A DNA stretch of 64,000 nucleotides from Hyphomicrobiales bacterium. Its GTDB lineage: Bacteria; Pseudomonadota; Alphaproteobacteria; Rhizobiales; Rhizobiaceae. The position numbers and the translations under genes are program-made. Where the stretch lies: assembly GCA_900467685.1 (NCBI GenBank), contig UBQX01000006.1, forward strand, positions 1 to 64,000, written 5' to 3'. Below are positions 53,896 through 63,950 of the stretch, one piece after another. Within the stretch, counting starts at the first letter, position 1; each line of letters starts with the position of its first letter. The notes under the pieces are model-generated. The model was not told the DNA's origin and did not search any database. It saw nothing but the letters and a program-made list of their open reading frames with translations.

Positions 53896-54891
53896 TCAGA
53901 TCTTCAGCACGATCTTCCCGATATGCCCGCTCTCTTCCATCATCCGGTGCGCGTCCGCGACCCGATCGAGCGGCAGCACGGCATGGATCACCGGCGCGAC
54001 CTCGCCGGCGTCGAGCTTCGGCCAGACCTTTGCGAGCAGTGAATCGCGGATGGCCCGCTTCTCGTCCGCGCTGCGCGGTCGCAATGTCGAGCCCATGACA
54101 CGCAGGCGCTTCATCATGATGGCGCCGAGGTTGGCCTTCTCGGCCGTGGCGCCGCCCAGCAGCGCAATGATCGAAAGCCGCCCGTCCTTGCCGAGCGCCC
54201 CGATATTCTTGTCGAAATACGCCCCGCCGATCATGTCGAGGATCACATCGACCGAGCCGGCCTCCTCCTTGATGACGGCGAGGAAATCCTCCGTCTTGTA
54301 GTTGATCGCACGCTTGGCCCCGAGCTGCACGCAGGCGAGGCACTTCTCGCCGGAGCCGGCGGTCGTGTAGACCTCCGCGCCGAAGGCTTTTGCCAGCTGG
54401 ATCGCCGTCGTGCCGATGCCGCTCGTGCCGCCATGGACGAGGAATTTCTCGCCCGCCTTCAGGCCTGCCATGTCGAAGACATTGGCCCAGACGGTGAAGA
54501 AGGTTTCAGGCACGGCCGCCGCCTTCACCGCATCGTATCCCTTTGGCCATGGCAGGGCCTGTCCCGCCGGCACGACGCAATATTGCGCATAGCCGCCGCC
54601 ATTGGCGAGCCCGGCAATCTTGTCGCCGATGGAAAAGCCGGAGACGCCTTCGCCCAGCGCCACGATCTCGCCGGCCACTTCCAGCCCGAGGATCGGGCTG
54701 GCACCGGGCGGCGGCGGGTAGGTGCCCTGCCGCTGCGCCACATCCGGCCTGTTGACCCCGGCGGCCGCCACCTTCACCAGAACCTCCCCCGCCTTCGGCT
54801 GCGGCACGGGTCCTTCAACGATCTTCATCGCCTCAGGCCCGCCGGGGGCGGGCAGATCGACGTGGCGCATGGTTTGGGGCAGGGCGGTCAT
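53896..54891 (-). CDS. NAD(P)H-quinone oxidoreductase (zeta-crystallin/PIG3-like)
   Basis: 331 aa, zinc-free MDR family. The NADP-binding motif is [20 protein letters not shown] (about residue 145), with [18 protein letters not shown] near the N-terminus as in PIG3-like quinone reductases. It likely reduces quinones or enones with NADPH. Ribosome site GGAGAAAG is 6 nt from the start. It is convergent with the diguanylate cyclase gene and 76 bp from the hydrolase gene. Confidence 0.88.
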   Translation of the reverse strand: MTALPQTMRHVDLPAPGGPEAMKIVEGPVPQPKAGEVLVKVAAAGVNRPDVAQRQGTYPPPPGASPILGLEVAGEIVALGEGVSGFSIGDKIAGLANGGGYAQYCVVPAGQALPWPKGYDAVKAAAVPETFFTVWANVFDMAGLKAGEKFLVHGGTSGIGTTAIQLAKAFGAEVYTTAGSGEKCLACVQLGAKRAINYKTEDFLAVIKEEAGSVDVILDMIGGAYFDKNIGALGKDGRLSIIALLGGATAEKANLGAIMMKRLRVMGSTLRPRSADEKRAIRDSLLAKVWPKLDAGEVAPVIHAVLPLDRVADAHRMMEESGHIGKIVLKI

Positions 54892-54967
54892 GGGCTTTCT
54901 CCATCGTTGTTGCCGATTCTTCCGTCAGAAGGACCGGCAAGGCAAATGTAAAGTCGCCCGTTCGCGG

Positions 54968-55867
54968 TCACTTCATCAGATGTTCAGTGAACCAGGCGGT
55001 CGCCGCGCCCGATGCTTCCTTGAAGCCCTTGACATAGGCATCGAAATGACCGCCGTCCAGCGCCACGAGCTTTTTCGGCTGCAACGCCTTTTCATAAGCT
55101 GCGAAGGCGAGATCCGCGACGGTCAGCACGTCGCCGCGTGCCACGACCATCAGAAGCGGCGTCGGACTGATGAAGCTCGCATAGCTCTCCGGTTCGTATT
55201 CGATGAACATCTCCACCGAGCGCAGCGTCACCTCGTTCTTCCATGACGGCGCGCGACTGCGCCCGGTCTCGGTAAACCACGTCCAGCTGTCCGGCGTCGG
55301 CAATGCGGAGGGTGCCAGCGGGTCCTCGGCGACCACGGGTACCATGGCCGGCGCAACACCCTTCATCCGCGCGCGGCGGTCTTCGTCGAAAGCAGCGCGC
55401 AGACCCGGAAAGAAATCTGGCCGGATCAGCCGGCGGCCATTGCCCGCGCCGCTCGCCAGCGGCACCTGCGCGACGACGCATTTGACGCGCCGGTCGATGG
55501 CGCTCACCACGAGCACATGACCGCCGCTATAGCTCGATCCCCATATGCCGATGCGTTCGGCATCGGTTTCCTCAAGCGTCTCGGCATGGGTAATGGCATC
55601 GCGGTAGTCCCGAACCTGCCGCCACGGGTCGATCTCCAGGCGCGGTTCGCCATCGCTGGCGCCGAAATTGCGGTTGTCGAAGACCAGCGCCGCCAGGCCG
55701 GCTGCGGCGAAGGCCTCAGCGAATTTGTCCAGATACATTTCCTTCACGGCCGAAAAACCGTGCGCCATGACGATCGTCGGTACCTTGCCCTGTCTGTTGT
55801 CCGGCACGTAATGCCAGCCCCGCAGCGTCACCCCGTCTTCCGTCTTGAACTCGATATCCTTGCGCAA
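54968..55867 (-). CDS. Alpha/beta hydrolase (dienelactone hydrolase-like)
   Basis: 299 aa from a TTG start. The nucleophile elbow is GIWGSSYSGGHV (Ser about residue 122), with the oxyanion HGFSAVKE and VFDNRNFGASDG sequence. A catalytic His is in LDGGHFDAYV near the C-terminus. It is a broad esterase/hydrolase of the DUF1100/DLH group. TTG 55867 was chosen because GGGAGGAG lies 6 nt upstream and the protein then begins RKDIEFKTEDG as in related proteins; an in-frame ATG 33 bp earlier is less likely. Divergent from the AraC regulator. Confidence 0.82.
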   Translation of the reverse strand: MRKDIEFKTEDGVTLRGWHYVPDNRQGKVPTIVMAHGFSAVKEMYLDKFAEAFAAAGLAALVFDNRNFGASDGEPRLEIDPWRQVRDYRDAITHAETLEETDAERIGIWGSSYSGGHVLVVSAIDRRVKCVVAQVPLASGAGNGRRLIRPDFFPGLRAAFDEDRRARMKGVAPAMVPVVAEDPLAPSALPTPDSWTWFTETGRSRAPSWKNEVTLRSVEMFIEYEPESYASFISPTPLLMVVARGDVLTVADLAFAAYEKALQPKKLVALDGGHFDAYVKGFKEASGAATAWFTEHLMK

Positions 55868-56072
55868 TGTCGTCTCCTCCCTTGTGTCGCGGTCGGTCAA
55901 TCAGTCGCCGGCCCGTCGCCAGTGGAAAGATTAGTTCGGCCATCGCGGTCCGCTTGCCTTTCCCTGCACGGCGATTTGTGTCCGGATGCACAGACGATCG
56001 ATCGAACCTTGAAGGTCATGGCTTTCGCCGGCGAACGCGCTATGATGTCCGCGTGTTTGGGAGGACACGGAC

Positions 56073-57020
56073 ATGGCGGTCGATCTGTGGACGACGGGCG
56101 CGCATGCGCCCGACAGGCGTTTCGAGGCATGGCGACATGCATTGAAGGAAACCCATCTCGACTGGGAGCTTGGCCGGAGCGAGGGCCGTGATTTCAGTGC
56201 CTGGCTGCAGCAGCGCGATCTCGACGGCATCCGGGTCGTCGACTGCCATTGCGATCCCTGTCACGGCTGGCGCGGGCGCGGCCAGCGCCTTGTCGAAACG
56301 GAGCCCTATTTCGGCGTCCTGTTCGAGATCAGCGGTCGCGAGGTGATCAGCCAGGAGGGGCGCGAGACCGTGCTGGAGCCTGGCGATTTCGTGCTCTGGG
56401 ACAGCGAGCGCGACATGCAGTTCCGCGTCATCGAGCCGCTGCACAAGCTGACGCTCCTCGTTCCCAAGCGCCGCATGCAGCTTCTCCTCCCGCAGGCCGA
56501 GCATTATGCCGGGACGGTCGTCCGCGGCGGCCGGCGCGGCATTGCCGGGATTGCCGGCGAGGCGCTACGCCGCCTTGCGGAAGACCTGCCATATATCGAG
56601 GACGAGGACGTGCCGCAGGCCATAGGCCCATTGCTCAGCCTTCTGTCGGCGACCGTCGGCGTTCAGCCGCAGCCGGGTTTCGTCTCCTCGGCGCATCGCG
56701 ACAGCTTCCAGCGCTTCTGCCGCTTCATCGATCGCAATCTCGACGATCCGACCCTTTCACCGGCCGTGGTGGCCAAGATGCATGGCGTCTCGGTGCGCTA
56801 TCTGCACATGATTTTCGCTCGTCACCAATCCTCCTTCGGCCGCCACGTCCGCAAACAGCGCCTGTCGCGCTGCTTCGTCGATCTCAGCCAGGCCCCGGAG
56901 CGCCGAACTGTTACGGAAATTGCCTACCGCTGGGGCTTCAATGACGTCGCCCATTTCAGTCGCAGCTTCAAGGCGGAGTTCGGTATTTCGCCGAGCGAGG
57001 TGCGGGCGGGCCGAGCCTGA
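56073..57020 (+). CDS. AraC-family transcription regulator
   Basis: 315 aa. The N-terminal ~190 residues form the AraC-binding-like 2 domain (LVETEPYFGVLFEISGREVI, then TVLEPGDFVLWDSERDMQFR). Two HTH units follow (SPAVVAKMHGVSVRYLHMIF, then TEIAYRWGFNDVAHFSRSFK). It is divergent from the alpha/beta hydrolase gene with 205 bp between the starts, so it likely controls it. GGGAGGACACGGAC lies before the ATG. Confidence 0.92.
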   Translation: MAVDLWTTGAHAPDRRFEAWRHALKETHLDWELGRSEGRDFSAWLQQRDLDGIRVVDCHCDPCHGWRGRGQRLVETEPYFGVLFEISGREVISQEGRETVLEPGDFVLWDSERDMQFRVIEPLHKLTLLVPKRRMQLLLPQAEHYAGTVVRGGRRGIAGIAGEALRRLAEDLPYIEDEDVPQAIGPLLSLLSATVGVQPQPGFVSSAHRDSFQRFCRFIDRNLDDPTLSPAVVAKMHGVSVRYLHMIFARHQSSFGRHVRKQRLSRCFVDLSQAPERRTVTEIAYRWGFNDVAHFSRSFKAEFGISPSEVRAGRA

Positions 57021-57114
57021 AGGCGGCCAGCAAGACCCCTCTGGCGTCCAGCCAAATTTTGCCGCAAACTGCGCTCACGCATGGCATGTTACTAATTTTT
57101 TGGGGGACAGTCAC

Positions 57115-57369
57115 ATGAAGCGTCTGTTGGTTATGGCAATGATTGCGGTGGGAGCAGGGACACTGGCGGGCTGCGTCGATGTGCCGGGGGACGTGGTGGT
57201 GGTTCGTCATAGCGGCTATTACTATTCCGACCCGGGCTATTATCGCGGCGGCTATTATTATCGCGATCGCGGATATTATCCTGCGCCGAGATATGTTTAC
57301 CGCGAGCGCGCATATTATGCGCCGCGCCATTACAGCGGATATCACCACAGGCGGCATCACCACTATTGA
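57115..57369 (+). CDS. Small Tyr/His-rich lipoprotein
   Basis: 84 aa. A lipoprotein signal with lipobox TLAGC (Cys about residue 19) is followed by a low-complexity chain in which Tyr, Gly and Arg dominate and His clusters at the end (HHRRHHHY). It may bind metal or haem, but there is no homology evidence. The start is given by a signal peptide and GGGGGAC upstream. Confidence 0.75.
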   Translation: MKRLLVMAMIAVGAGTLAGCVDVPGDVVVVRHSGYYYSDPGYYRGGYYYRDRGYYPAPRYVYRERAYYAPRHYSGYHHRRHHHY

Positions 57370-57378
57370 TGATAAAGT

Positions 57379-57407
57379 CCGGAGCGTTTCAGCGTGATAC
57401 GCTCCGG
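57379..57407. terminator. Stem-loop between convergent genes
   Basis: CCGGAGCGT (57379-57387) and ACGCTCCGG (57399-57407) pair perfectly. It lies immediately before the stop of the convergent EAL-GGDEF gene. No strong T-run is seen. Confidence 0.5.
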
Positions 57408-57408
57408 G

Positions 57409-59202
57409 CTAGATCGTCTCGAACAGGATCCCGTCGCAGTTGGACTTCACCCGCTTCTTCAGCCCCGCAATATGGGCTGAAAGCACGGCCGGATCGCCGA
57501 AGACGCGTCCGGCCGGAACTTCGATGATGGCGACCGAGCAGCTGAGAAAGTCGAAGACTCGCCGCATGCCGGCGCGGTCGACGCCTTCGATATGGCCGCG
57601 CTCGCGGTCCTCCTGTGCATAGAGCCGCAGCGCATCGTTCTCGAAATCCTCAAGCAACCGCTCGAAGATCATTTCCAGCTCCTCATTCGACCAGCCCGTC
57701 ATGCCGGCGAAGAAATCGTCGCCGCCGACATGGCCGAGGAAGATGGAGGGGGAGAAGAAATAGCGTTTCATCAGCCGCGCGAAGAGCGAGATCGCTTCGT
57801 CGCCGCGCTGGAAGCCGTAATGATCGTTGAACGGCTTGAAATTGTCGAAGTCGCAATAGCAGAAATGCCGCGTCGCGCCGCCATCCGCCATCGTCTCTTC
57901 GAGATAAGAATGAATCGCCTGGTTGCCCGGCAGCCCGGTCAGCGGGTTCTGGTCCTGCGCCTGGCGCACCAGCTTGGCATTGATGATCTTGACGAGCGCG
58001 GCGGCCGAGATGACGCCCGCATAGCGCATGTTTTCGGTAAGGATCACGCATTTGGCGTCTTCGGTCCCCGAAAACACCGCCATGAGCCGGCTTGAATCGG
58101 CGCCGATATCGACAACTGGCGCAGGATCGATGAAGCGGGCGATCGTTCCGCCATAGAAGCGGTTCTGCAGGAGATCGCGGCCATAGGGCTGGTAGATATA
58201 GCTCTTCAGGCGCGCCTCCTGCACGATGCCGCGCGGCTCGCCATGGGCGTTGACGACCGGAATGAAGGGCAAGTCGGAATGCTGGCGGAAGATCTCGAAC
58301 AGGGTCTCGATCGCCGCATCCTCGCGGATGGTCGGCACCGCCTCCACCTGCTGGCGCACCAGCACCTCGTCGACCGAGCGGCGCACCCGCCGGTTCTGCC
58401 CGAGATCGCGCAGATGCGGGAAGCCATCGCGAAATTCCGACGGCTCCAGCGACGGGTAGGCGACGAACCAGCCCTGCACGAGGTCGATGCCGAGATCGCG
58501 GCAGACGAGGAACTCGCCTTCCGTCTCGACGCCCTCGGCAATCACCCGCACGCCCAGGACATGCGCCATGTCGACGACCGTCTTGGTCAGGTGCCGCTTG
58601 CGCGGCAGGGTGTCGATCCTGGAGACGAGATGCCGGTCGATCTTGAGATAGTCGAGGTCATAATCACTGAGCAGCTTCATCTCGGCATGGCCGGTGCCGA
58701 AATCGTCGATCGCCAGCTTGAAGCCCATGCGCCGCATTTGCGCGATCAGGTCGGGGAATTCAGGCGCGCTGGAATTGTCCGAGCGCTCGGAAAGCTCGAT
58801 GCAGACGGAAGAGGGTGAAATCGCATTCTTCTGCAGATAGGCCAGCAGCAGCGGCAGAAGGCGCTGGCCTGTGGCCAGCATGCGGTGGTCGAGATTGAGG
58901 AACAGCGTTCGCTTCTCGAACTCGGGCAGCGATGTGAGCTTGGCGAAGGAGCGCGACGTGGTGAAAAGCTCAAGCTCCGTCAACTCGCCCGACATCGCAA
59001 ACGCATCGAGAAGCGCCGGCGGGGCATCGAAGCCCAGCTTGTCGTGGCCGCGCATGAGCGATTCATAGCCATGGATCTTGCCTGACACGGTCTCGACGAT
59101 GGGCTGAAAGGCCGTGTCGATGGCCGCCTTGGCCAGCGGCATGAGCGCCATCCGACTATAGGCTGCCGGGTCGTGGCTTTTCAGCGGAAGAATTGCTGGC
59201 AT
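57409..59202 (-). CDS. EAL-CBS-GGDEF protein with atypical GGDDF motif
   Basis: 597 aa, cytosolic. The EAL domain is N-terminal (YESLMRG, ELSERSDN, IDDFGTGHAEMKLL, VIAEGVETEGEF), followed by a CBS-like pair (about 320-430) and a C-terminal GGDEF (GLPGNQAI, CDFDNFKPFNDHYG, HVGGDDFFAGM). The GGDDF variant and lack of an RxxD site suggest reduced or absent cyclase activity, while the EAL motifs look intact. The protein may be a phosphodiesterase with a ligand-binding CBS/GGDEF. The start at 59202 (MPAILP) has GGAG upstream; a longer start at 59238 is possible. Confidence 0.85.
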   Translation of the reverse strand: MPAILPLKSHDPAAYSRMALMPLAKAAIDTAFQPIVETVSGKIHGYESLMRGHDKLGFDAPPALLDAFAMSGELTELELFTTSRSFAKLTSLPEFEKRTLFLNLDHRMLATGQRLLPLLLAYLQKNAISPSSVCIELSERSDNSSAPEFPDLIAQMRRMGFKLAIDDFGTGHAEMKLLSDYDLDYLKIDRHLVSRIDTLPRKRHLTKTVVDMAHVLGVRVIAEGVETEGEFLVCRDLGIDLVQGWFVAYPSLEPSEFRDGFPHLRDLGQNRRVRRSVDEVLVRQQVEAVPTIREDAAIETLFEIFRQHSDLPFIPVVNAHGEPRGIVQEARLKSYIYQPYGRDLLQNRFYGGTIARFIDPAPVVDIGADSSRLMAVFSGTEDAKCVILTENMRYAGVISAAALVKIINAKLVRQAQDQNPLTGLPGNQAIHSYLEETMADGGATRHFCYCDFDNFKPFNDHYGFQRGDEAISLFARLMKRYFFSPSIFLGHVGGDDFFAGMTGWSNEELEMIFERLLEDFENDALRLYAQEDRERGHIEGVDRAGMRRVFDFLSCSVAIIEVPAGRVFGDPAVLSAHIAGLKKRVKSNCDGILFETI

Positions 59203-59397
59203 GGGGAACTCCAGGGGCGGGGTCTGTGAGAATTTCATCAGGAGCTTCAATAGAAAAAGCTCAACAAATCCTTCATCCAGTATGAAACTTCCGTGACAGT
59301 GCCGCGCGGGGATCAATTTGAAATCATTGGGTTATTACGTGGTTAATCAGCGGCAAACGAGCGGTTGGGTAATCTTGCGCGCCGGCTCCGATTTTTA

Positions 59398-59417
59398 TTG
59401 ATTGATGAATCAATCAA
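59398..59417. promoter_or_regulatory. BetI operator candidate
   Basis: TTGATTGAT and ATCAATCAA are perfect 9-bp inverted arms separated by GA, 33 bp before betI. BetI of other bacteria binds a palindrome of this kind in its own promoter and is released by choline. Confidence 0.7.
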
Positions 59418-59449
59418 AATTAAACTGGCATCCATCAAGGGGAAGACGA

Positions 59450-60037
59450 ATGCCGAAAATCGGAATGGAACCGGTGCGCCGCAAGGCGCTTGTGGATGCC
59501 GCGCTGAAGGCGATCGGCGACCACGGTTCGCTGGACGTGACCATGCAGGAGATCGCGAAAAGCGCCGGCGTCTCGGCCGCTCTCGCGTTTCATTATTTCG
59601 GCTCCAAGGACCAATTGCTGCTCGCCACCATGCGCAGCCTTTTGCGCCAGCTGAAGGAGGAGGCGGTCACCGCCATCCGCCAGGCAGAGACGCCGCGCGG
59701 CAAGGTCAGCGCGCTGATTGCCGTCTCCTTCGGCGCGGAACAGTTCGCAGCCAGCACTGTCGCCGCCTGGCTCGCCTTCTATGTCGAGGCGCAGCGCTCG
59801 GAGGAGACGCGCCGCCTCCTGACGGTCTATGCCCGCCGCCTGCATTCCAACCTTGTCGCGGCCCTGTCGCCGCTCTGTGGCAGGGTCGAAGCCCATCACA
59901 TCGCCGAAGGGGCCGCCGCTCTCATCGACGGCCTCTATATCCGCCGCGCGCTGGATGCCGCACGCCTCGATGTCGCCGGCGCGGCGGCGCTGGTGGAAGA
60001 TTACGTAAACTTGAAATTGAACGCGGTAACCCGCTGA
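59450..60037 (+). CDS. betI: Choline-responsive TetR repressor
   Basis: 195 aa. Tet[24 protein letters not shown], then [11 protein letters not shown] (about residues 30-60), and the BetI ligand domain ([20 protein letters not shown]). It represses the bet operon in the absence of choline. ATG 59450 has AAGGGGAAG upstream and the protein starts [17 protein letters not shown] as in rhizobial BetI. It is 30 bp upstream of betB. Confidence 0.92.
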   Translation: MPKIGMEPVRRKALVDAALKAIGDHGSLDVTMQEIAKSAGVSAALAFHYFGSKDQLLLATMRSLLRQLKEEAVTAIRQAETPRGKVSALIAVSFGAEQFAASTVAAWLAFYVEAQRSEETRRLLTVYARRLHSNLVAALSPLCGRVEAHHIAEGAAALIDGLYIRRALDAARLDVAGAAALVEDYVNLKLNAVTR

Positions 60038-60067
60038 AGCGACTCCTAAAAAGAAAGAGAGCGAGCC

Positions 60068-61531
60068 ATGCGCGCCCAACCGAAAGCCAGCCATTTCATC
60101 AACGGCGAGTATGTCGAAGACACCGCCGGCGCTATCATCGAATGCGTCTATCCGGCGACCGGCGAGGTGATCGCGCGGCTCCATTCGGCCACGCCGGCCA
60201 TCGTCGAGAAGGCGATAGCCTCGGCGAAAGCCGCGCAGAAGGACTGGGCCAAGATGAGCCCGACGGCGCGCGGCCGCATCCTCTATCGCGCCTCGCAGAT
60301 CATTCGCGAGCGGAACCGCGAGCTCTCCGAACTCGAAACGCTGGACACGGGCAAGCCGATCCAGGAAACCATTGTGGCGGATTCGACTTCCGGGGCGGAT
60401 GCGCTGGAATTCTTCGGCGGCGTGGCCCCGGCCGCGTTGAATGGCGAGCAGATCCCGCTCGGCGGCGACTGGGCCTATACCAAGCGCGTGCCCCTCGGCA
60501 TCGTTCTCGGCATCGGCGCCTGGAACTATCCGCAGCAGATCGCCTGCTGGAAGGCCGCGCCCGCGCTCATCGCCGGCAATGCCTTCATCTTCAAGCCGTC
60601 GGAAGTGACCCCGCTCGGCGCACTCAAGATCGCCGAAATCATGATCGAGGCCGGCCTGCCCAAGGGCCTGTTCAACGTCGTGCAGGGCGACCGCGACGCC
60701 GGCCCGCTGCTCGTCAACCATCCCGATATCGCCAAGGTCTCGCTCACCGGCTCCGTGCCGACCGGCCGCAAGGTGGCGGGTGCTGCCGCCGGCCAGCTCA
60801 AGCATGTCACGATGGAACTCGGCGGCAAGTCGCCGATGATCGTCTTTGACGATGCCGATGTCGAAAGCGCCATTTCCGGCGCCATGCTCGGTAACTTTTA
60901 TTCCGCCGGCCAGGTCTGCTCCAACGGCACCCGCGTCTTCGTCCAGAAGGGCATCAAGGAGCAGTTCCTCTCGCGCCTGAAGACCCGCACCGAAGCGATC
61001 CGCATGGGCGAGCCGCTCGATGAGGCGACCCAGATGGGCCCTCTCGTCAACCGCTCGCAGCGCGAAAAGGTGCTGTCCTACATCGAAAAGGGCAAGGCCG
61101 AGGGCGCAACGCTTCTCACCGGCGGCGGCATCCCCAACGACGTCGCCTCCGAAGGCTGCTTCGTCCAGCCGACCGTCTTCGCCGATGTTACCGACGACAT
61201 GACCATCGCGCGCGAGGAAATCTTCGGCCCCGTCATGTGCGTGCTCGATTTCGACCATGAGGACGAGGTGATCGCCCGCGCCAACGCCACCGAATTCGGC
61301 CTCGCCGGCGGCGTCTTCACCAGCGACATGGCCCGCGCCCATCGTGTCGTGGATGCGCTGGAAGCCGGCACGGTCTGGATCAACACCTACAATCTCTGCC
61401 CCGTCGAAATCCCCTTCGGCGGCGTCAAGCAATCCGGCTTCGGCCGCGAGAATTCGCTCGCCGCGCTGAACCACTATACCGAGCTGAAGACGGTCTATGT
61501 CGCGATGGGGAAGTGTGAGGCACCGTATTGA
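60068..61531 (+). CDS. betB: Betaine aldehyde dehydrogenase
   Basis: 487 aa. NAD-dependent aldehyde dehydrogenase: substrate-binding [40 protein letters not shown], catalytic [18 protein letters not shown] (Cys about residue 284), and [18 protein letters not shown], with the BetB features. It oxidises betaine aldehyde to glycine betaine in the cytosol. It follows betI by 30 bp and is probably in the same operon. Repeats and an antisense gene separate it from betA. Confidence 0.95.
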   Translation: MRAQPKASHFINGEYVEDTAGAIIECVYPATGEVIARLHSATPAIVEKAIASAKAAQKDWAKMSPTARGRILYRASQIIRERNRELSELETLDTGKPIQETIVADSTSGADALEFFGGVAPAALNGEQIPLGGDWAYTKRVPLGIVLGIGAWNYPQQIACWKAAPALIAGNAFIFKPSEVTPLGALKIAEIMIEAGLPKGLFNVVQGDRDAGPLLVNHPDIAKVSLTGSVPTGRKVAGAAAGQLKHVTMELGGKSPMIVFDDADVESAISGAMLGNFYSAGQVCSNGTRVFVQKGIKEQFLSRLKTRTEAIRMGEPLDEATQMGPLVNRSQREKVLSYIEKGKAEGATLLTGGGIPNDVASEGCFVQPTVFADVTDDMTIAREEIFGPVMCVLDFDHEDEVIARANATEFGLAGGVFTSDMARAHRVVDALEAGTVWINTYNLCPVEIPFGGVKQSGFGRENSLAALNHYTELKTVYVAMGKCEAPY

Positions 61532-61544
61532 TGGCGAGAGTCGA

Positions 61545-61755
61545 AAGACCCCTCCCGCTCGCTTTGCTCGCCGCCCTCCCCACAAGGGGGTGGGCTCACC
61601 GGGCCGCACCGTCGCGCCCGGCATTTGCACGCTCGTCAAGGATCGACGGTGCTACACGTTGTTACGATGTCATGGGGCAGGTGCGTGCCACACATCGTCT
61701 CCCCCCTTGTGGGGGAGATGGCCGGCAGGCCAGAGGGGGAGTTTTCGCGCGAACC
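61545..61755. repeat. Family B palindromic repeats downstream of betB
   Basis: Contains CCCTCCCCACAAGGGGGTG near 61575 and CTCCCCCCTTGTGGGGGAG near 61690-61715 with GGCCGGCAGGCC alongside. The copies are inverted relative to each other. They share the core with the repeat inside gbcB. Confidence 0.75.
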
Positions 61756-62109
61756 TCAAACCACCAGATCGTCCAGATCGACCTTCAGCGCCACCGCAAT
61801 CCGCTTCAACACATCCACCGAGCCCGTCTTCTTCCCGTTCTCGATATCCGACAGATGCGGCTGGGAAATGTTCGTGGCAGCGGCCAGTTCGGTCATGGTC
61901 ATGCCGCGGTATTTGCGAAAGGTGCGGATGCGGCTGTCCGTTTCCCAAAGCTCGTAGACAAGTTCGGACGGCCAGGTTTCCTCGCCCGCCTGGACGCGCG
62001 CCAGAACCGCCTGCGCCTTCATTCCGTCGATGAGGTCTTCATAGTCATCCTCGCTGAGCACGACGTAGTTCTTGCCATCGAGGGTAATTCTCTGAATGTC
62101 GATTTCCAT
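61756..62109 (-). CDS. XRE-family HTH protein between betB and betA
   Basis: 117 aa. The C-terminal HTH is MTMTELAAATNISQPHLSDI, then ENGKKTGSVDVLKRIAVALK. The N-terminal ~45 residues (RITLDGKNYVVLSEDDYEDL) resemble a Phd/antitoxin-type leader. No toxin is adjacent. It reads against the bet genes. ATG 62109 is favoured over a start six codons upstream. It is likely an orphan antitoxin-like regulator inserted in the operon. Confidence 0.85.
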   Translation of the reverse strand: MEIDIQRITLDGKNYVVLSEDDYEDLIDGMKAQAVLARVQAGEETWPSELVYELWETDSRIRTFRKYRGMTMTELAAATNISQPHLSDIENGKKTGSVDVLKRIAVALKVDLDDLVV

Positions 62110-62177
62110 GGGAATAGGATAGCACAAGGTTGCATTAAGGACAACCTTAACGTGCTTTCGACGTTTCCCAACCCACC

Positions 62178-62266
62178 GTCATCCTCGGGCCTGTCCCGAG
62201 GATCTACTCACGTCACCGCAGTTGCAACGGAGCAGATGCTCGGGACAGGCCCGAGCATGACGAGAA
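62178..62266. repeat. Family C palindromic repeat upstream of betA
   Basis: GTCATCCTCGGGCCTGTCCC with GAGGATCT, and later GCTCGGGACAGGCCCGAGCA with TGAC, form an inverted pair. Related to the repeats at 44404-44566. Confidence 0.7.
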
Positions 62267-62294
62267 TATTCTCACCATCCAAAGGTCTCTCCTC

Positions 62295-63950
62295 ATGACC
62301 ATGCAAGCTGATTACGTCATCGTCGGCTCGGGCTCAGCGGGTTCCGCGCTCGCCGCCCGCCTTTCGGAAGACGGCAAATACACCGTCCTGGTCCTCGAAT
62401 ACGGCGGTTCGGATGTCGGCCCGTTCATCCAGATGCCGGCAGCCCTTGCCTGGCCGATGAGCATGAAGCGCTACAATTGGGGCTATCTGTCCGAACCCGA
62501 GCCGAACCTTAATAATCGCCGTATCACCGCGCCGCGCGGCAAGGTCATCGGCGGCTCGTCGTCGATCAACGGCATGGTCTATGTGCGCGGTTCCGCCGAG
62601 GATTTCGACACATGGGACGAACTCGGCGCCACCGGCTGGGCTTATGCCGACGTGCTGCCCTATTTCAAGCGGCAGGAGAACTCGAAAGGCGGGCAGGCAG
62701 GCTGGCGCGGCACGGATGGCCCGCTCCATGTGCAGCGCGGACCGGCGAAGAACCCGCTGGTGCGCGCCTTTGTCGAGGCAGGCAAGCAGGCCGGGTTCGA
62801 GGCGACCGAGGACTATAACGGCGAGAAACAGGAAGGCTTCGGCCTCATGGAGCAGACGATCCACGAGGGCAAGCGTTGGTCGGCGGCCTCGGCCTATCTC
62901 AAGCCCGCGCTGAAGCGCCCGAATGTCGATCTCTTGCGCTGCTTCGCTCGCCGCGTCGTCTTCGAAGGCAAGCGAGCGGTCGGCGTGGAAGTGGATCGCG
63001 GCGGCAAGATCGAAGTCGTGCGCGCCAACCGCGAAGTCATCGTCTCCGCCTCGTCCTTCAATTCGCCCAAGCTCCTCATGCTCTCCGGTATCGGCCCGGC
63101 AGCACACCTGAAGGAGATGGGCATCGAGGTTGTGGCCGATCGGCCGGGCGTCGGCGCGAACCTCATGGACCATATGGAATTCTATTTCCAACAGGTCGCG
63201 ACGAAGCCCGTCTCGCTCTATTCTTGGCTGCCGTGGTTCTGGCAGGGGGTCGCCGGCGCGCAATGGCTTTTCGCCCGTTCAGGGCTCGGCACGTCCAACC
63301 AGTTCGAGTCTTGCGCCTTCGTGCGCTCCGCACCCGGCGTCAAGCAGCCCGACATCCAGTTCCACTTCCTGCCCGTCGCCATCTCCTATGACGGCAAGGC
63401 CGCCGCCAAGAGCCACGGCTTCCAGGTCCATGTCGGCTATAACCATTCGAAGTCGCGCGGCGCAGTCACCTTGCGCTCGCCCGATCCGATGGCCGATCCT
63501 GTCATCAGGTTCAACTACATGAGCCACGAGGAAGACTGGGTGAAGTTCCGCCATTGCGTCCGGCTCACCCGCGAAATCTTCAGCCAATCCGCCTTCGATC
63601 CCTATCGCGGCCCGGAAATCCAGCCGGGCGAGGGGGTGCAGACCGACGAACAGATCGACGCCTTCCTGTGCGAACATCTCGAAAGCGCCTACCACCCCTG
63701 CGGCACCTGCAAGATGGGATCGGAAAACGACCCCATGGCCGTCGTCGATCCCGACACGAAGGTCATCGGTGTCGAAGCCTTACGCGTCGCCGACTCCTCC
63801 ATCTTCCCGCGCCTCACCTACGGCAACCTCAACGGCCCCTCCATCATGACCGGCGAAAAGGCCGCCGACCATATTCTCGGCAAGCCGCGGCTTGCTCGGT
63901 CGAACCAGGAGCCGTGGATCAATCCGCGGTGGGAGGTCAGCGATCGGTGA
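62295..63950 (+). CDS. betA: Choline dehydrogenase
   Basis: 551 aa. GMC oxidoreductase: FAD-binding [20 protein letters not shown] at the start, [19 protein letters not shown] (about 75-93), and the C-terminal active-site stretch [13 protein letters not shown] (catalytic His about residue 470). It oxidises choline to betaine aldehyde, using a membrane electron acceptor. ATG 62295 is in a CTCATGACC context and an alternative start is two codons later. It continues the choline-to-betaine pathway with betB. Confidence 0.95.
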   Translation: MTMQADYVIVGSGSAGSALAARLSEDGKYTVLVLEYGGSDVGPFIQMPAALAWPMSMKRYNWGYLSEPEPNLNNRRITAPRGKVIGGSSSINGMVYVRGSAEDFDTWDELGATGWAYADVLPYFKRQENSKGGQAGWRGTDGPLHVQRGPAKNPLVRAFVEAGKQAGFEATEDYNGEKQEGFGLMEQTIHEGKRWSAASAYLKPALKRPNVDLLRCFARRVVFEGKRAVGVEVDRGGKIEVVRANREVIVSASSFNSPKLLMLSGIGPAAHLKEMGIEVVADRPGVGANLMDHMEFYFQQVATKPVSLYSWLPWFWQGVAGAQWLFARSGLGTSNQFESCAFVRSAPGVKQPDIQFHFLPVAISYDGKAAAKSHGFQVHVGYNHSKSRGAVTLRSPDPMADPVIRFNYMSHEEDWVKFRHCVRLTREIFSQSAFDPYRGPEIQPGEGVQTDEQIDAFLCEHLESAYHPCGTCKMGSENDPMAVVDPDTKVIGVEALRVADSSIFPRLTYGNLNGPSIMTGEKAADHILGKPRLARSNQEPWINPRWEVSDR

